From Streptomyces sp. HUAS YS2 (GTDB lineage Bacteria; Actinomycetota; Actinomycetes; Streptomycetales; Streptomycetaceae): a DNA stretch of 64,000 bases. Below are positions 22,954 to 31,079 of this stretch, piece after piece. Below the pieces are notes generated by a model. That model saw only the letters and a program-made list of their open reading frames with translations, was not told the origin of the DNA and did not search any database. Position numbers and translations under genes: made by a program. How positions within the stretch are numbered: the stretch's first letter is position 1; each line of letters starts with the position of its first letter. The stretch is from contig NZ_CP137573.1 in the NCBI RefSeq assembly GCF_033343995.1, positions 1,240,001 through 1,304,000 on the forward strand. Direction: 5' to 3'.

Positions 22954-24051
22954 ATGGATGTCACCGTCGCCAGGCCCGGCGAGCTCACCGGTGCCGACCT
23001 GTCCGCATGGCGCGCCATGCAGAGCGCCGATCCGGCGCTCCAGAACCCGTTCCTCTCCCCCGAGTTCGCCCGGGCCGCCGGGCGGGTGCGCCCCTCCGCG
23101 CGGGTCGGGGTGCTGAGGGACGGCGGACACCGCCCGGTGGGCTACTTCCCGTTCGAGCGGCGCCCGCTGGGGCTCGGCACGCCGATCGCGACCGGACTCT
23201 GCGACTGCCAGGGCCTGATCCACGCCCCCGGCACCCGATGGGACGCGGCCGAGCTGCTGTCCGGCTGCGGGCTGCGGCTGTGGGAGTTCGACCATCTCAC
23301 CACGGGCCAGACGCCTTTCACCGGCGGCGAGGTGCGCCGCGCCGGGTCCCCGGTCGTCGACCTGTCGGACGGGTACGAGGCCTACCGCGACCTGCTGCGC
23401 GCCCGCTCGAAGGGGTTCCTGCGCGGTCTGCGCGGCAAGGAGCGGCGGCTGGAGCGGCGGGCCGGGGAGCTCCGGTTCGTCTTCGACGAGCGGGATCCGG
23501 AACCGCTGGAGGCGCTGATGCGCTGGAAGTCCGCTCAGTACCGGGAGCGGAGCCGGGTCGACCAGTTCGCCCGGCCCTGGGTCGCGGACCTGGTGCGGGA
23601 GCTGCACACGACCCGCGCGGCCGGCTGCACCGGGCTGCTGTCCGTGCTGTACGCCGGCGGGCGCCCGGTGGCCGGCCACTTCGGGCCGTGCTCACGGCAG
23701 GTGCTGTGCTGCTGGTTCCCCGCGTACGACGCGGAGTTCGCCACCTGCTCGCCCGGCATGCTGCTGCACCTGCGGATGGCGGAGGAGGCGGCGGCCCGCG
23801 GGATCGGCCACTACGACCTGGGCAAGGGCGCCGAGCGCTACAAGGACGACCTGAAGACCGGTGAACTGCCGCTGCTGGAGGGGCGGGTGAGCAGCGGTAC
23901 GCCGTCGGCGGCGCTGCGCCGGTTCCAGGCGGACGCGGCGCACGGGCTGCGCCGGGCGGTCGCGGGCAACACGGTGCTGCGGGGGATGGCGCTGCGGACG
24001 ATGGCCGGGGCGGGCCGCCCGCTGGCGGGGCTCGCGCGGCTCAGGGGCTGA
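22954..24051 (+). CDS. CelD/BcsL-type GNAT acyltransferase
   Basis: The 365-residue protein consists of two GNAT-like halves. The first has NPFLSPEFARAAGRVRPSAR and the second has GGRPVAGHFGPCSRQVLCCW, ending in the family signature HYDLGKGAERYKDDL. CelD and FemAB-like relatives acylate polysaccharides, exopolysaccharide precursors or peptidoglycan. It is the last gene of the glycan operon, 14 bases after the glycosidase with GAGGTGG upstream. Its end overlaps the convergent methyltransferase gene by 11 bases. Confidence 0.85.
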   Translation: MDVTVARPGELTGADLSAWRAMQSADPALQNPFLSPEFARAAGRVRPSARVGVLRDGGHRPVGYFPFERRPLGLGTPIATGLCDCQGLIHAPGTRWDAAELLSGCGLRLWEFDHLTTGQTPFTGGEVRRAGSPVVDLSDGYEAYRDLLRARSKGFLRGLRGKERRLERRAGELRFVFDERDPEPLEALMRWKSAQYRERSRVDQFARPWVADLVRELHTTRAAGCTGLLSVLYAGGRPVAGHFGPCSRQVLCCWFPAYDAEFATCSPGMLLHLRMAEEAAARGIGHYDLGKGAERYKDDLKTGELPLLEGRVSSGTPSAALRRFQADAAHGLRRAVAGNTVLRGMALRTMAGAGRPLAGLARLRG

Positions 24052-24874
24052 GGTCGGGGGCGGTCGGTGCCGCCGGTCCGGCCGGGCCGTCCGGGCCGTC
24101 CGGGCCGTCCGTTGTGCGGGTGGCTCGCAGCAGGACGACTCCACTGTCGCCGTACTCGGGCAGCGTGCGGTCCTTGCCGAGCCGGGTGATCCGCAGTTCC
24201 TCGGTGTGCGGGGCGAACACGGCGCGGACGGCGTCCTCGTCCACCGGGATCGCGGGCCACCTCGGGCCCGTACCGATGCGGTAGCTCGGCATGTTCTCCA
24301 TGAACGCGGCGACCAGACGGCCGCCGGGGCGGACGGACCGGATGAACAGGCCGCACAGGTCCCGGAATTCGCCGGCGTCCTCCGTCACGCTCTCGGCGAC
24401 GAAGTTCATGGAGGCGGCATCGTACGTCCCGGCCGGCACGGACCGGGCGTCCGCGTGGACCACGCGCACACGGGCCAGGGCCTCGGTGAGCCGTTCCGGG
24501 AGGCTCGGGTCGAGGCCGCGGCACACCGCCCAGAACGGCTCCCAGCTGGCGTCGGGGGCGGTCAGCTGGGCGCGCAGGTACGCGACGCTCGCGTCGCTGG
24601 GCTCCAGGGCGTCGATGCGTCGGCTGGCTCCGGCGGCGAGCATCAGCGGATACAGGTTGGGCCCGGCGCCGAACTCCAGCGACCGGGCGAGGGTGCCGGG
24701 CGGGAACTGCCGGTAGAACGCGGAGTGGTGGGCGATGACGCCCCGGTCGACGGGGTGCAGCTGCCGGTAGTTCTCGGCGAGGTAGTCGCCCACGGGCCAG
24801 GCGTTCCAGTCGGCCTCGCGGTTCCGCCGGGCGCCGGAGGGTCCTGCTGGGCCTCCGGCGGGCCGGCCGGTCAC
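24041..24874 (-). CDS. SAM-dependent methyltransferase, NNMT/PNMT-like
   Basis: A 277-residue class I methyltransferase. READWNAWPVGDYLAENY opens the domain, RSLEFGAGPNLYPLMLA is motif I near residue 65, and DAASMNFVAESVT is the acceptor-side loop. This pattern is seen in the NNMT/PNMT/TEMT group of small-molecule N-methyltransferases and in an uncharacterised Streptomyces family. GTG 24874 overlaps the TGA of the large upstream gene (GTGA), so the two are coupled and the substrate is plausibly the aminoketone made by that protein. The C-terminus has a GPDGPDGPAG repeat from three 9-bp units (about 24083-24112). Confidence 0.85.
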   Translation of the reverse strand: MTGRPAGGPAGPSGARRNREADWNAWPVGDYLAENYRQLHPVDRGVIAHHSAFYRQFPPGTLARSLEFGAGPNLYPLMLAAGASRRIDALEPSDASVAYLRAQLTAPDASWEPFWAVCRGLDPSLPERLTEALARVRVVHADARSVPAGTYDAASMNFVAESVTEDAGEFRDLCGLFIRSVRPGGRLVAAFMENMPSYRIGTGPRWPAIPVDEDAVRAVFAPHTEELRITRLGKDRTLPEYGDSGVVLLRATRTTDGPDGPDGPAGPAAPTAPDLSP

Positions 24875-27800
24875 CGGCGCCGTCCTTCGGTGTCCGCCGC
24901 CGATGCCTGCCGGGCCGGTCCGCCGTCCACGCGGCGCAGCGACTCGTTCCCGGCCAGCTCGGTGAGCGCGGAGTTGAGCTGGTCGACCTCCTCGTCGGTG
25001 TTGCGGGCGGTGACCTGCACCCGGAAGCCGACCTGGCCGCGCGGGACGAGCGGGTACGCGGCGAGCGTGACGTAGATGCCGCGCGCCCACAGCAGCGCGG
25101 CGACCTCCTCCAGGCTCTCGCCGTCGCGCAGGGGGAGCTCGATGATCGGCAGGCCGTCGGTGTTGGGGGTGACGACGCCGAGGCCGTGGATGTGGTCGAG
25201 CACCCGGGCCGTCTTGCGCTGCAGGTCGCCGCGGATCACGTCGCCGCGCCGGTCGTTGACGTCGAGTCCGGCGAGGGTGGTGGCCAGGGAGGCGGTCGGC
25301 GAGGGGCCGGAGTACAGGTAGGGGGCGGCGGCGACCTTCAGGTGGTTCTTCAGTCCCTCGGGGACGGCGAGGAAGGCGAGCAGCGAGGAGTACGCCTTGG
25401 AGAACCCGCCGACGAGCACGATGCCGTCGTACGACTCGCCGAAGTGCCGGACGATGCAGTTGCCCCGGGATCCCCAGGGGGACGTCTCGTCGGACCGGCG
25501 TTCGCCGATGAGGCCGAAGCCGTGCGCGTCGTCGACGTACAGCAGCGCGCCGTGCTCGCGGCAGATCGCAGCCAGGGTGGGCAGGTCCGGGAAGTTGCCG
25601 CTCATGCTGTTGACGCCGTCCATGCAGACCACGCGGGGGCCGGAGGCGGGCGCCGCGCGCAGGAGTCCGGCCAGTTCGTCCGGACGGTCGGAGTGGAAGC
25701 GTTGGACGGTGGCGCCCTGGCCGCGGGCGACCACGCAGCCGTCGTACACGGTGCGGTGCGCGGTCGCCTCGACGAAGATCTGCCCCGAGTCGGAGAGCAC
25801 CGGGATGACGGACTGGTGGATCAGCGTGATGGTGGGCAGCAGCAGGGTGTCCGGAGCGCCGAGCAGGGCGGTGAGCCGTTCCTCGATCATCGGGTAGAGG
25901 CGGGGGCTGCCGATGAGCCGCGACCAGCTGGGGTGGGTGCCCCAGTGCCTGACCTGGGGGTCGATCGCGGCCATGATCTCCGGGTCGAGGTCGAAGCCGA
26001 GGTAGTTGCAGGAGGCGAAGTCGACGAGCCACTCGTCGCCGACCCGCAGCTTTCGGCCGCTGACCTCGTCGATCACCGCGTCGCACATCCGGGTGCGCTG
26101 CCGGAGTCGTTCCAGGTCCCGCCACCTGGGCTCGCGGCGGACCGTGCCCCGCTCGGCGACGGGCTCGACGAGGCGCGCGGGGCGGGAGCGCCGCGCGTGC
26201 TCGGGTCCCAGGGCGGGCGCCTCGTACAGGAAGCGTTCGGCCTCGCGGGCGGCCATCGGCCGGGCGTAGTAGAACCCCTGCCCGTACTGGCATCCCATGC
26301 CGGCGAGGAGGGCCCGCTGGTCCTCGTTCTCGATGCCCTCGGCGACCACCCGGAGGCCGAGGACGTCGGCGATGCGGACGATGCCCTCGACGAGGGCGAC
26401 CTGCTGGTGGTCGGTGGTGATGTCGTCGATGAACGACTTGTCGACCTTCAGGATGTCGATGGGGAAGTCCCGCAGATAGCTCAGCGAGGAGAACCCGGTA
26501 CCGAAGTCGTCGATCGCGATGGAGACGCCGAGTTCCTTGAGCGCCCGCATGGTGATGCGGATCTGGTCGTCCTGCCGCATCAGGACGGTCTCGGTGAGTT
26601 CCAGGACGAGGGAGCCGGCTGCGAGCCCGGAGGAGTCCAGGGCATGGCGCACCTCGTCGAGGAATCCCGGGTCGCGGAACTGCCGTGCGGAGACGTTGAC
26701 GTTGGCGTACAGCGGCTGGGACGGGAGCAGCCGCTGCCAATGGGCGATGTCGGCGGTGGCGTGCTCCAGGACCCACGCGCCCAGCGGGGTGATGTGGCCG
26801 CTCTCCTCGGCGAGGGTGATGAACTGCTCCGGGGGCACCATGCCGCGGCGCTGGTGGGGCCAGCGGACGAGGGCCTCGAAGCCGGCCAGCGCGCCGCTCG
26901 TCACGTCCATGATCGGCTGGTAGCGCAGGGCGAACGCGTGCTCGGCGATCGCCGAGTCCAGTCCGGCCTGGAGCTCGTGCCGGGCGATCAGGCCGGTGTG
27001 CTGGTCGGGCTCGAAGCGCCGCCAGCGCTTCTTGCCGGCCGCCTTCGCCGCGTACAGGGCGAGGTCGGCGTGACCGAGGAGTTCCTCGGCGTCGGCGCTG
27101 TCGCGGGTGGTGGCCACGCCGACGCTGGTGGAGGCGGAGACCGCGCCGTCGGTGAGGTGGAAGGGCTGGCTGAGCGTGCTGACGATCTGCGAGGCCAGGG
27201 ACTCGGCGTCGCGCACGTCCTTGGCGCCCTCGATGAGGACGGCGAACTCGTCGCCGCCGAGCCGGGCTGCGGTGTCACTGAGTCGGAGCGCGGAGGTCAG
27301 CCGGCGGGCGACGGCGACGAGGAGTTCGTCGCCGACCGAGTGGCCCATGGTGTCGTTGACGACCTTGAAGTCGTCGAGGTCGACGAAGAGCACGCAGATC
27401 AGCGTGCCGTCGCGGCGGCCGCGCAGCAGGGCGCGTTCGATCCGTTCCAGGAGCAGCACGCGGTTCGGCAGCCCGGTGAGCGAGTCGTGGAAGGCCCGGT
27501 GGGTGAGTTCCCGTTCCAGCTGCCGCTGCTCGGTGACGTCCCGCAGGGTGAGGACGAGCCCGTGGACGGTCCGCTCGTGGCGCAGGTTGCTGCAGCGGAC
27601 CTCGACCTCCAGGTGGCTGTCGTCGCCGCGCAGCACGCGCCAGTCGTCGCGGGCGTCGGCGTCCTCGTGGTTGCGGACCTCGTGCAGCGTGCGCAGGGCG
27701 CTGCCTGAGTCCCGGGCCGCGAGCAGATGGACGAGCGGGGTGCCGGGGAGGAGCACGCGGCCGAACATGGTGTCGGCGGAGGGGCTCGCGTACCGCACGG

Positions 27801-29370
27801 TGTTGTCGTCGTCGACGATCAGGATGACGTCCGAGGTGTTGTGCACGAGGGTCCGGAAGTACGCCTCGCTGGTGCGCCGGTTGACCTCCTCGCTGAGGCC
27901 GAACCGTTCGATGGCGAGCGCGGCCTGGGAGGCGAGCGACTGGGCCGGACCGGCGATCTCGTTGATCTTCTTCTCGGGGCCGGTGAGGAGCAGGACGCCG
28001 AGCAGGGGTTCGCCGCCGGCGGGCGCCTGGAGGGCCAGCGGGCAGAGCAGCGCCTGCGGCATGGGGTCCAGTACGTCGGGTCCGAGGGCCTCGACGACGG
28101 CGGGCTGGAGGGAGGCGGTGGGGACGGCGCGGGCGCCGTGCGCGAGAAGTTCGGAGAGCTGGGCGCCGGGGACGGCGGAGAGCACGGCGACCGAGCACTC
28201 CCAGGGGGACTCCGGGGTGGGCACGGCGTGCAGCAGCCCGCGCGGGCCGCGCACGAACAGCATCGCGCGGTGCTCCACGCCGGAGCCGAAGAGGGTGCCC
28301 GCGGCAGCCTCGACGGCACTCGCCACCTCCCGTGGGCTCAGTGCCGCCACCAGGGACGCGGCGGCCACCCGCAGGCTGCGCTCGCGGGCCTCGGCCCTGC
28401 GGTGGTCCGCCATCATGTGCCAGAGCCGGACCAGGACCAGCAGGAACATGATCGCGGAGAAGATCGCGATGACGGCGATGTCCTGCGGCCGGTCCCGGCG
28501 CAGGGCCTCGTAGAGGAGCAGGGCCGGGGCGACGAGGGAGGCGGCGGCGAGCAGGAACAGCCGGCGTTCGGCGTCGACGTGGGGGGCTTCGGGCGCCGTC
28601 TCGGTGAGGCCGGTCATCGTCGGGTGCAGGGCCGCGAGGCCCCAGGCGGTGAAGAAGAGCACCCAGCCGAGGTCGAGGACGGTGCCGACCTGCCAGGTCC
28701 CCCGGAGCTGGAGCACCCCGTAGACGACGTCGGACGCGAGGATCCCGCAGGTGCCGAGCGTGAGGAGCTGCACGGCGCGGGAGCGCAGCCCGCCGCCGAC
28801 GAGCAGCCGGGCGACCATCGCGAGCATGAGGACGTCGCCGAGCGGATAGGCGATCGAGATCGCCTTCTCGACCCACGTCATCTCCTCCATCTTGGCCAGC
28901 GGGGTGATCAGGTTCACCCAGGACAGCAGGGCGAGGCCCGAGGTCAGGATGAGCGCGTCGAGGGCGACGGCGAGGTCCCGGCCGGCGGCCCGGTAGCGGA
29001 TGAAGCCGTAGAGCCCGACGGCGAAGAGCGGGTACGTGGCGAGGTAGCAGGCGTCCGCGAGGGACGGGAACGGCCGGGTCGCGCCGAAGAACGCCTCCAG
29101 CGCGTTGTAGACGGTGTCCCCGGCGACGAAGGTCAGATTGGCGGCGGCGAGCAGCAGCCACGGCCAGCGCCGGGAGGGACGGTGGATGTGCACCCCGGTG
29201 AGGATCGCGGCGACACCGCTGAGCCCGATGAGGGCCCACAGGATGGTGTGCCGGGACGGGACGGTGAGGTACGCGGTGACGAGGCCGAGGACGGCGAGGA
29301 CGTAGACGGCCGTCCAGCGCCGCAGGGGCGTGGCCGTGGAGATCGCGTGGACGAGGTGCCGCCGGTGCAT
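24871..29370 (-). CDS. Membrane GAF-PAS-GGDEF-EAL protein fused to an alpha-oxoamine synthase
   Basis: One uninterrupted frame encodes about 1,499 residues. Residues 20-290 contain about eight hydrophobic helices (WTAVYVLAVLGLVTAYL onward), then a GAF-like region (330-480) and PAS (490-610, TSDVILIVDDDNTVRYASPS). The GGDEF motif near 705 is intact, and RLSD five residues before it forms an inhibitory c-di-GMP I-site. EAL is intact near 830 (FEALVRW) with DDFGTGFSSLSYL. After a linker (1048-1105) comes a complete PLP enzyme of the BioF/KBL/CqsA family: FASCNYLGFD, VDDAHGFGLIG and GGFSKAYSS (the probable PLP Lys near 1324). The start could be ATG 29370 or a GTG up to about 30 codons earlier. 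The combination is unusual, and the product is unknown. Confidence 0.88.
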   Translation of the reverse strand: MHRRHLVHAISTATPLRRWTAVYVLAVLGLVTAYLTVPSRHTILWALIGLSGVAAILTGVHIHRPSRRWPWLLLAAANLTFVAGDTVYNALEAFFGATRPFPSLADACYLATYPLFAVGLYGFIRYRAAGRDLAVALDALILTSGLALLSWVNLITPLAKMEEMTWVEKAISIAYPLGDVLMLAMVARLLVGGGLRSRAVQLLTLGTCGILASDVVYGVLQLRGTWQVGTVLDLGWVLFFTAWGLAALHPTMTGLTETAPEAPHVDAERRLFLLAAASLVAPALLLYEALRRDRPQDIAVIAIFSAIMFLLVLVRLWHMMADHRRAEARERSLRVAAASLVAALSPREVASAVEAAAGTLFGSGVEHRAMLFVRGPRGLLHAVPTPESPWECSVAVLSAVPGAQLSELLAHGARAVPTASLQPAVVEALGPDVLDPMPQALLCPLALQAPAGGEPLLGVLLLTGPEKKINEIAGPAQSLASQAALAIERFGLSEEVNRRTSEAYFRTLVHNTSDVILIVDDDNTVRYASPSADTMFGRVLLPGTPLVHLLAARDSGSALRTLHEVRNHEDADARDDWRVLRGDDSHLEVEVRCSNLRHERTVHGLVLTLRDVTEQRQLERELTHRAFHDSLTGLPNRVLLLERIERALLRGRRDGTLICVLFVDLDDFKVVNDTMGHSVGDELLVAVARRLTSALRLSDTAARLGGDEFAVLIEGAKDVRDAESLASQIVSTLSQPFHLTDGAVSASTSVGVATTRDSADAEELLGHADLALYAAKAAGKKRWRRFEPDQHTGLIARHELQAGLDSAIAEHAFALRYQPIMDVTSGALAGFEALVRWPHQRRGMVPPEQFITLAEESGHITPLGAWVLEHATADIAHWQRLLPSQPLYANVNVSARQFRDPGFLDEVRHALDSSGLAAGSLVLELTETVLMRQDDQIRITMRALKELGVSIAIDDFGTGFSSLSYLRDFPIDILKVDKSFIDDITTDHQQVALVEGIVRIADVLGLRVVAEGIENEDQRALLAGMGCQYGQGFYYARPMAAREAERFLYEAPALGPEHARRSRPARLVEPVAERGTVRREPRWRDLERLRQRTRMCDAVIDEVSGRKLRVGDEWLVDFASCNYLGFDLDPEIMAAIDPQVRHWGTHPSWSRLIGSPRLYPMIEERLTALLGAPDTLLLPTITLIHQSVIPVLSDSGQIFVEATAHRTVYDGCVVARGQGATVQRFHSDRPDELAGLLRAAPASGPRVVCMDGVNSMSGNFPDLPTLAAICREHGALLYVDDAHGFGLIGERRSDETSPWGSRGNCIVRHFGESYDGIVLVGGFSKAYSSLLAFLAVPEGLKNHLKVAAAPYLYSGPSPTASLATTLAGLDVNDRRGDVIRGDLQRKTARVLDHIHGLGVVTPNTDGLPIIELPLRDGESLEEVAALLWARGIYVTLAAYPLVPRGQVGFRVQVTARNTDEEVDQLNSALTELAGNESLRRVDGGPARQASAADTEGRRR

Positions 29371-29541
29371 CGTCCACCGCACCCGTACCAGGTGGAGGAT
29401 CCCCGTGGCGTGGGTGCTCTCCCGGTCTGTGTCGAGTCTGCGCACGTTCACCTGCCGGTGGGGTCGGCCTGGTGCCGCCCCGCGGACGTAGGGAATTGAG
29501 CTCGTGAATTGCCAGGAATGACCTGAATATACTGACACGCT

Positions 29542-29560
29542 ATATTTACGTCGTATACAT
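29542..29560. promoter_or_regulatory. AT-rich palindrome between the signalling gene and tetR
   Basis: ATATTTACG-T-CGTATACAT is a 19-bp imperfect inverted repeat (7 of 9 pairs match) in an unusually AT-rich 60-bp stretch. It lies between divergent genes and upstream of the TetR gene at 29598. It is a good candidate for a TetR operator overlapping promoter elements on both strands. Confidence 0.5.
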
Positions 29561-29597
29561 ATACTTTGCTCCCCTTTCCGGACAGGGGTCAAGGCGG

Positions 29598-30296
29598 ATG
29601 GCGGATCATGCGGAACCCGGCCGGCGGCGACGCGAGCGGCTGAGCCGGGAGCGAGTGCTCGCGGCGGCGCTCGGCCTCGCGGACCGCGAGGGCCTGTCCG
29701 CGCTGAGCATGCGCCGGGTCGCCGCCGAGCTGGGCGTCGAGGCGATGGCCCTGTACCGCTACGCCCCCGGCAAGGAGGCGCTCCTCGACGGCCTGGTGGA
29801 GGCCCTCTACCGGGAGCTCGCGGAGGCCCTGGCCGCCGCCCCGGCCGAGGACGCGACCTGGCGCGACGAGGTCCAGCGGCAGGCGCGGGAGACCTACCGG
29901 GTCGCCCTGCGCCACCCCAGGGTGGTCCCGCTGCTCGCGACCCGGATGCTCGCCGTCCCGCTGGCCCGCCGCCCCCTCCCCCTGCTGCTCGACCACGAAC
30001 GCACCCTGGAGCTCCTGGAACGGGCCGGCCTGGACGAGTCCGCCGCGGCCCGGGCGCACCGGGCGATCACCGCGTGGGTCCTCGGCTACGTCTTCGTCGA
30101 GCTGCGCGCGGTGGTCGACAACCCCGACGAGCCCGACCCCGCCTTCCGCCTCGGCCTGCACCTGATGCCGGCCGCCGACCTGCCCCGGCTGCGCCGCGCG
30201 ACCCCCGCCCTGGCCACCCCCGCCGGCGAGGCCGGCCTCACCACCGGCCTCGACACCCTCCTCGACCACTTCGGCCCGGATGCGGGCTCCGCTTGA
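29598..30296 (+). CDS. TetR-family regulator (TetR_C type)
   Basis: The 232-residue protein has an N-terminal helix-turn-helix SMRRVAAELGVEAMALYRY near residues 40-58 and a ligand domain (LLDGLVEALYRELAEALAA onward) of the type seen with TetR and related drug sensors. ATG 29598 follows AAGGCGG closely. It is divergent from the GGDEF-EAL-synthase gene across an AT-rich palindromic gap. The simplest reading is that it represses that gene and itself and responds to a small ligand. Confidence 0.87.
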   Translation: MADHAEPGRRRRERLSRERVLAAALGLADREGLSALSMRRVAAELGVEAMALYRYAPGKEALLDGLVEALYRELAEALAAAPAEDATWRDEVQRQARETYRVALRHPRVVPLLATRMLAVPLARRPLPLLLDHERTLELLERAGLDESAAARAHRAITAWVLGYVFVELRAVVDNPDEPDPAFRLGLHLMPAADLPRLRRATPALATPAGEAGLTTGLDTLLDHFGPDAGSA

Positions 30297-30323
30297 CCTT
30301 GACACGGTGACAAGGTCTTCACT
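30293..30323 (+). promoter_or_regulatory. MerR-type promoter of the HEAT operon
   Basis: The perfect inverted repeat ACCTTG-N9-CAAGGT (30296-30316) sits between TTGACC (30293-30298) and TTCACT (30318-30323). The 19-bp spacing is the hallmark of promoters untwisted by MerR activators. The MerR protein two genes on is the likely ligand. A second perfect TTGACA at 30299-30304 lies inside the repeat. The -10 is poor, as expected for such promoters. Confidence 0.6.
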
Positions 30324-30344
30324 GTGGCCGAGGAGGTGGTCCGG

Positions 30345-31079
30345 ATGACCACGCCGAAACAGGACACGAACACGCTGCGCGCGCTCCAGGCGCTGGAGCA
30401 CGACAGCTCCTCGGTCCGACTGCGGGCGGCGCTCACGGTCGGCACGGCCCCGGACCCGGGGTTCGTCGGCACGCTCGTCGAACGCTGCGCGATCGAGCCC
30501 GAGTTCTCCGTGCGCGAGATGCTGACCTGGGCGCTCACCCGCCACGCGGCAGCGGCGACGGTCCCGCTGCTCGTCGGCGAGGTCCGCTCGGCGCGAGCCC
30601 AGGCACGCAGCCAGGCGCTGCACACGCTGTCCAAGATCGGGGACCGGCGGGCGTGGCCGGCGATCACGCCGGCGCTGCTGTCCGACGCCGACGACGAGGT
30701 GGCCCGGAGCGCCTGGCGGGCGGCGGTCGTCCTCGTACCCGAGGGCGAGGAGCGGGCGTTGGCCGAGAGACTGGCGACACAGCTGGGGCGCGGCGAGCGC
30801 GAGACGCAACTGAGCCTCAGCCGGGCGCTGATCGCGCTCGGGGAGGTGATGCTGCCGGTCCTGGACGCCGCGACGTCGCACCCCGACCCGCGGGTGCGCG
30901 CGCACGCCGTGGCCACGGAACGGCTGTGGCACGATCCTGACGCCGGGTTCGAGTTCGCCGCGGAGGAGGCGAAACGGGTCGTCGCCCTCGGCGCGGCGGG
31001 CGGGACCGGCGAGGCCGGCGGAGCCGACGGGACCGGCGGGGCGGAACAGGAAGGGGCGGTGGACGGTGCTGATCGGTGA
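30345..31079 (+). CDS. HEAT-repeat protein
   Basis: The 244-residue protein is built of HEAT/PBS-lyase-type helical repeats from about residue 15 to 205, for example SSSVRLRAALTVGTAPDPGF and DDEVARSAWRAAVVLVPE. It ends in a Gly/Ala tail. Such repeats act as protein-binding scaffolds and no catalytic motif is seen. GAGGAGG 8 bases upstream supports ATG 30345. GTG 30324 would overlap the promoter. It overlaps the MerR-HEAT gene by 14 bases, so the two are probably co-expressed and may bind each other. Confidence 0.82.
   Translation: MTTPKQDTNTLRALQALEHDSSSVRLRAALTVGTAPDPGFVGTLVERCAIEPEFSVREMLTWALTRHAAAATVPLLVGEVRSARAQARSQALHTLSKIGDRRAWPAITPALLSDADDEVARSAWRAAVVLVPEGEERALAERLATQLGRGERETQLSLSRALIALGEVMLPVLDAATSHPDPRVRAHAVATERLWHDPDAGFEFAAEEAKRVVALGAAGGTGEAGGADGTGGAEQEGAVDGADR

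Noticed and set aside
24041..26776. A 911-codon minus frame covering the methyltransferase and part of the synthase.
   Set aside because: Its first 630 codons are an out-of-frame shadow of the synthase gene; only the last 277 codons are the methyltransferase.
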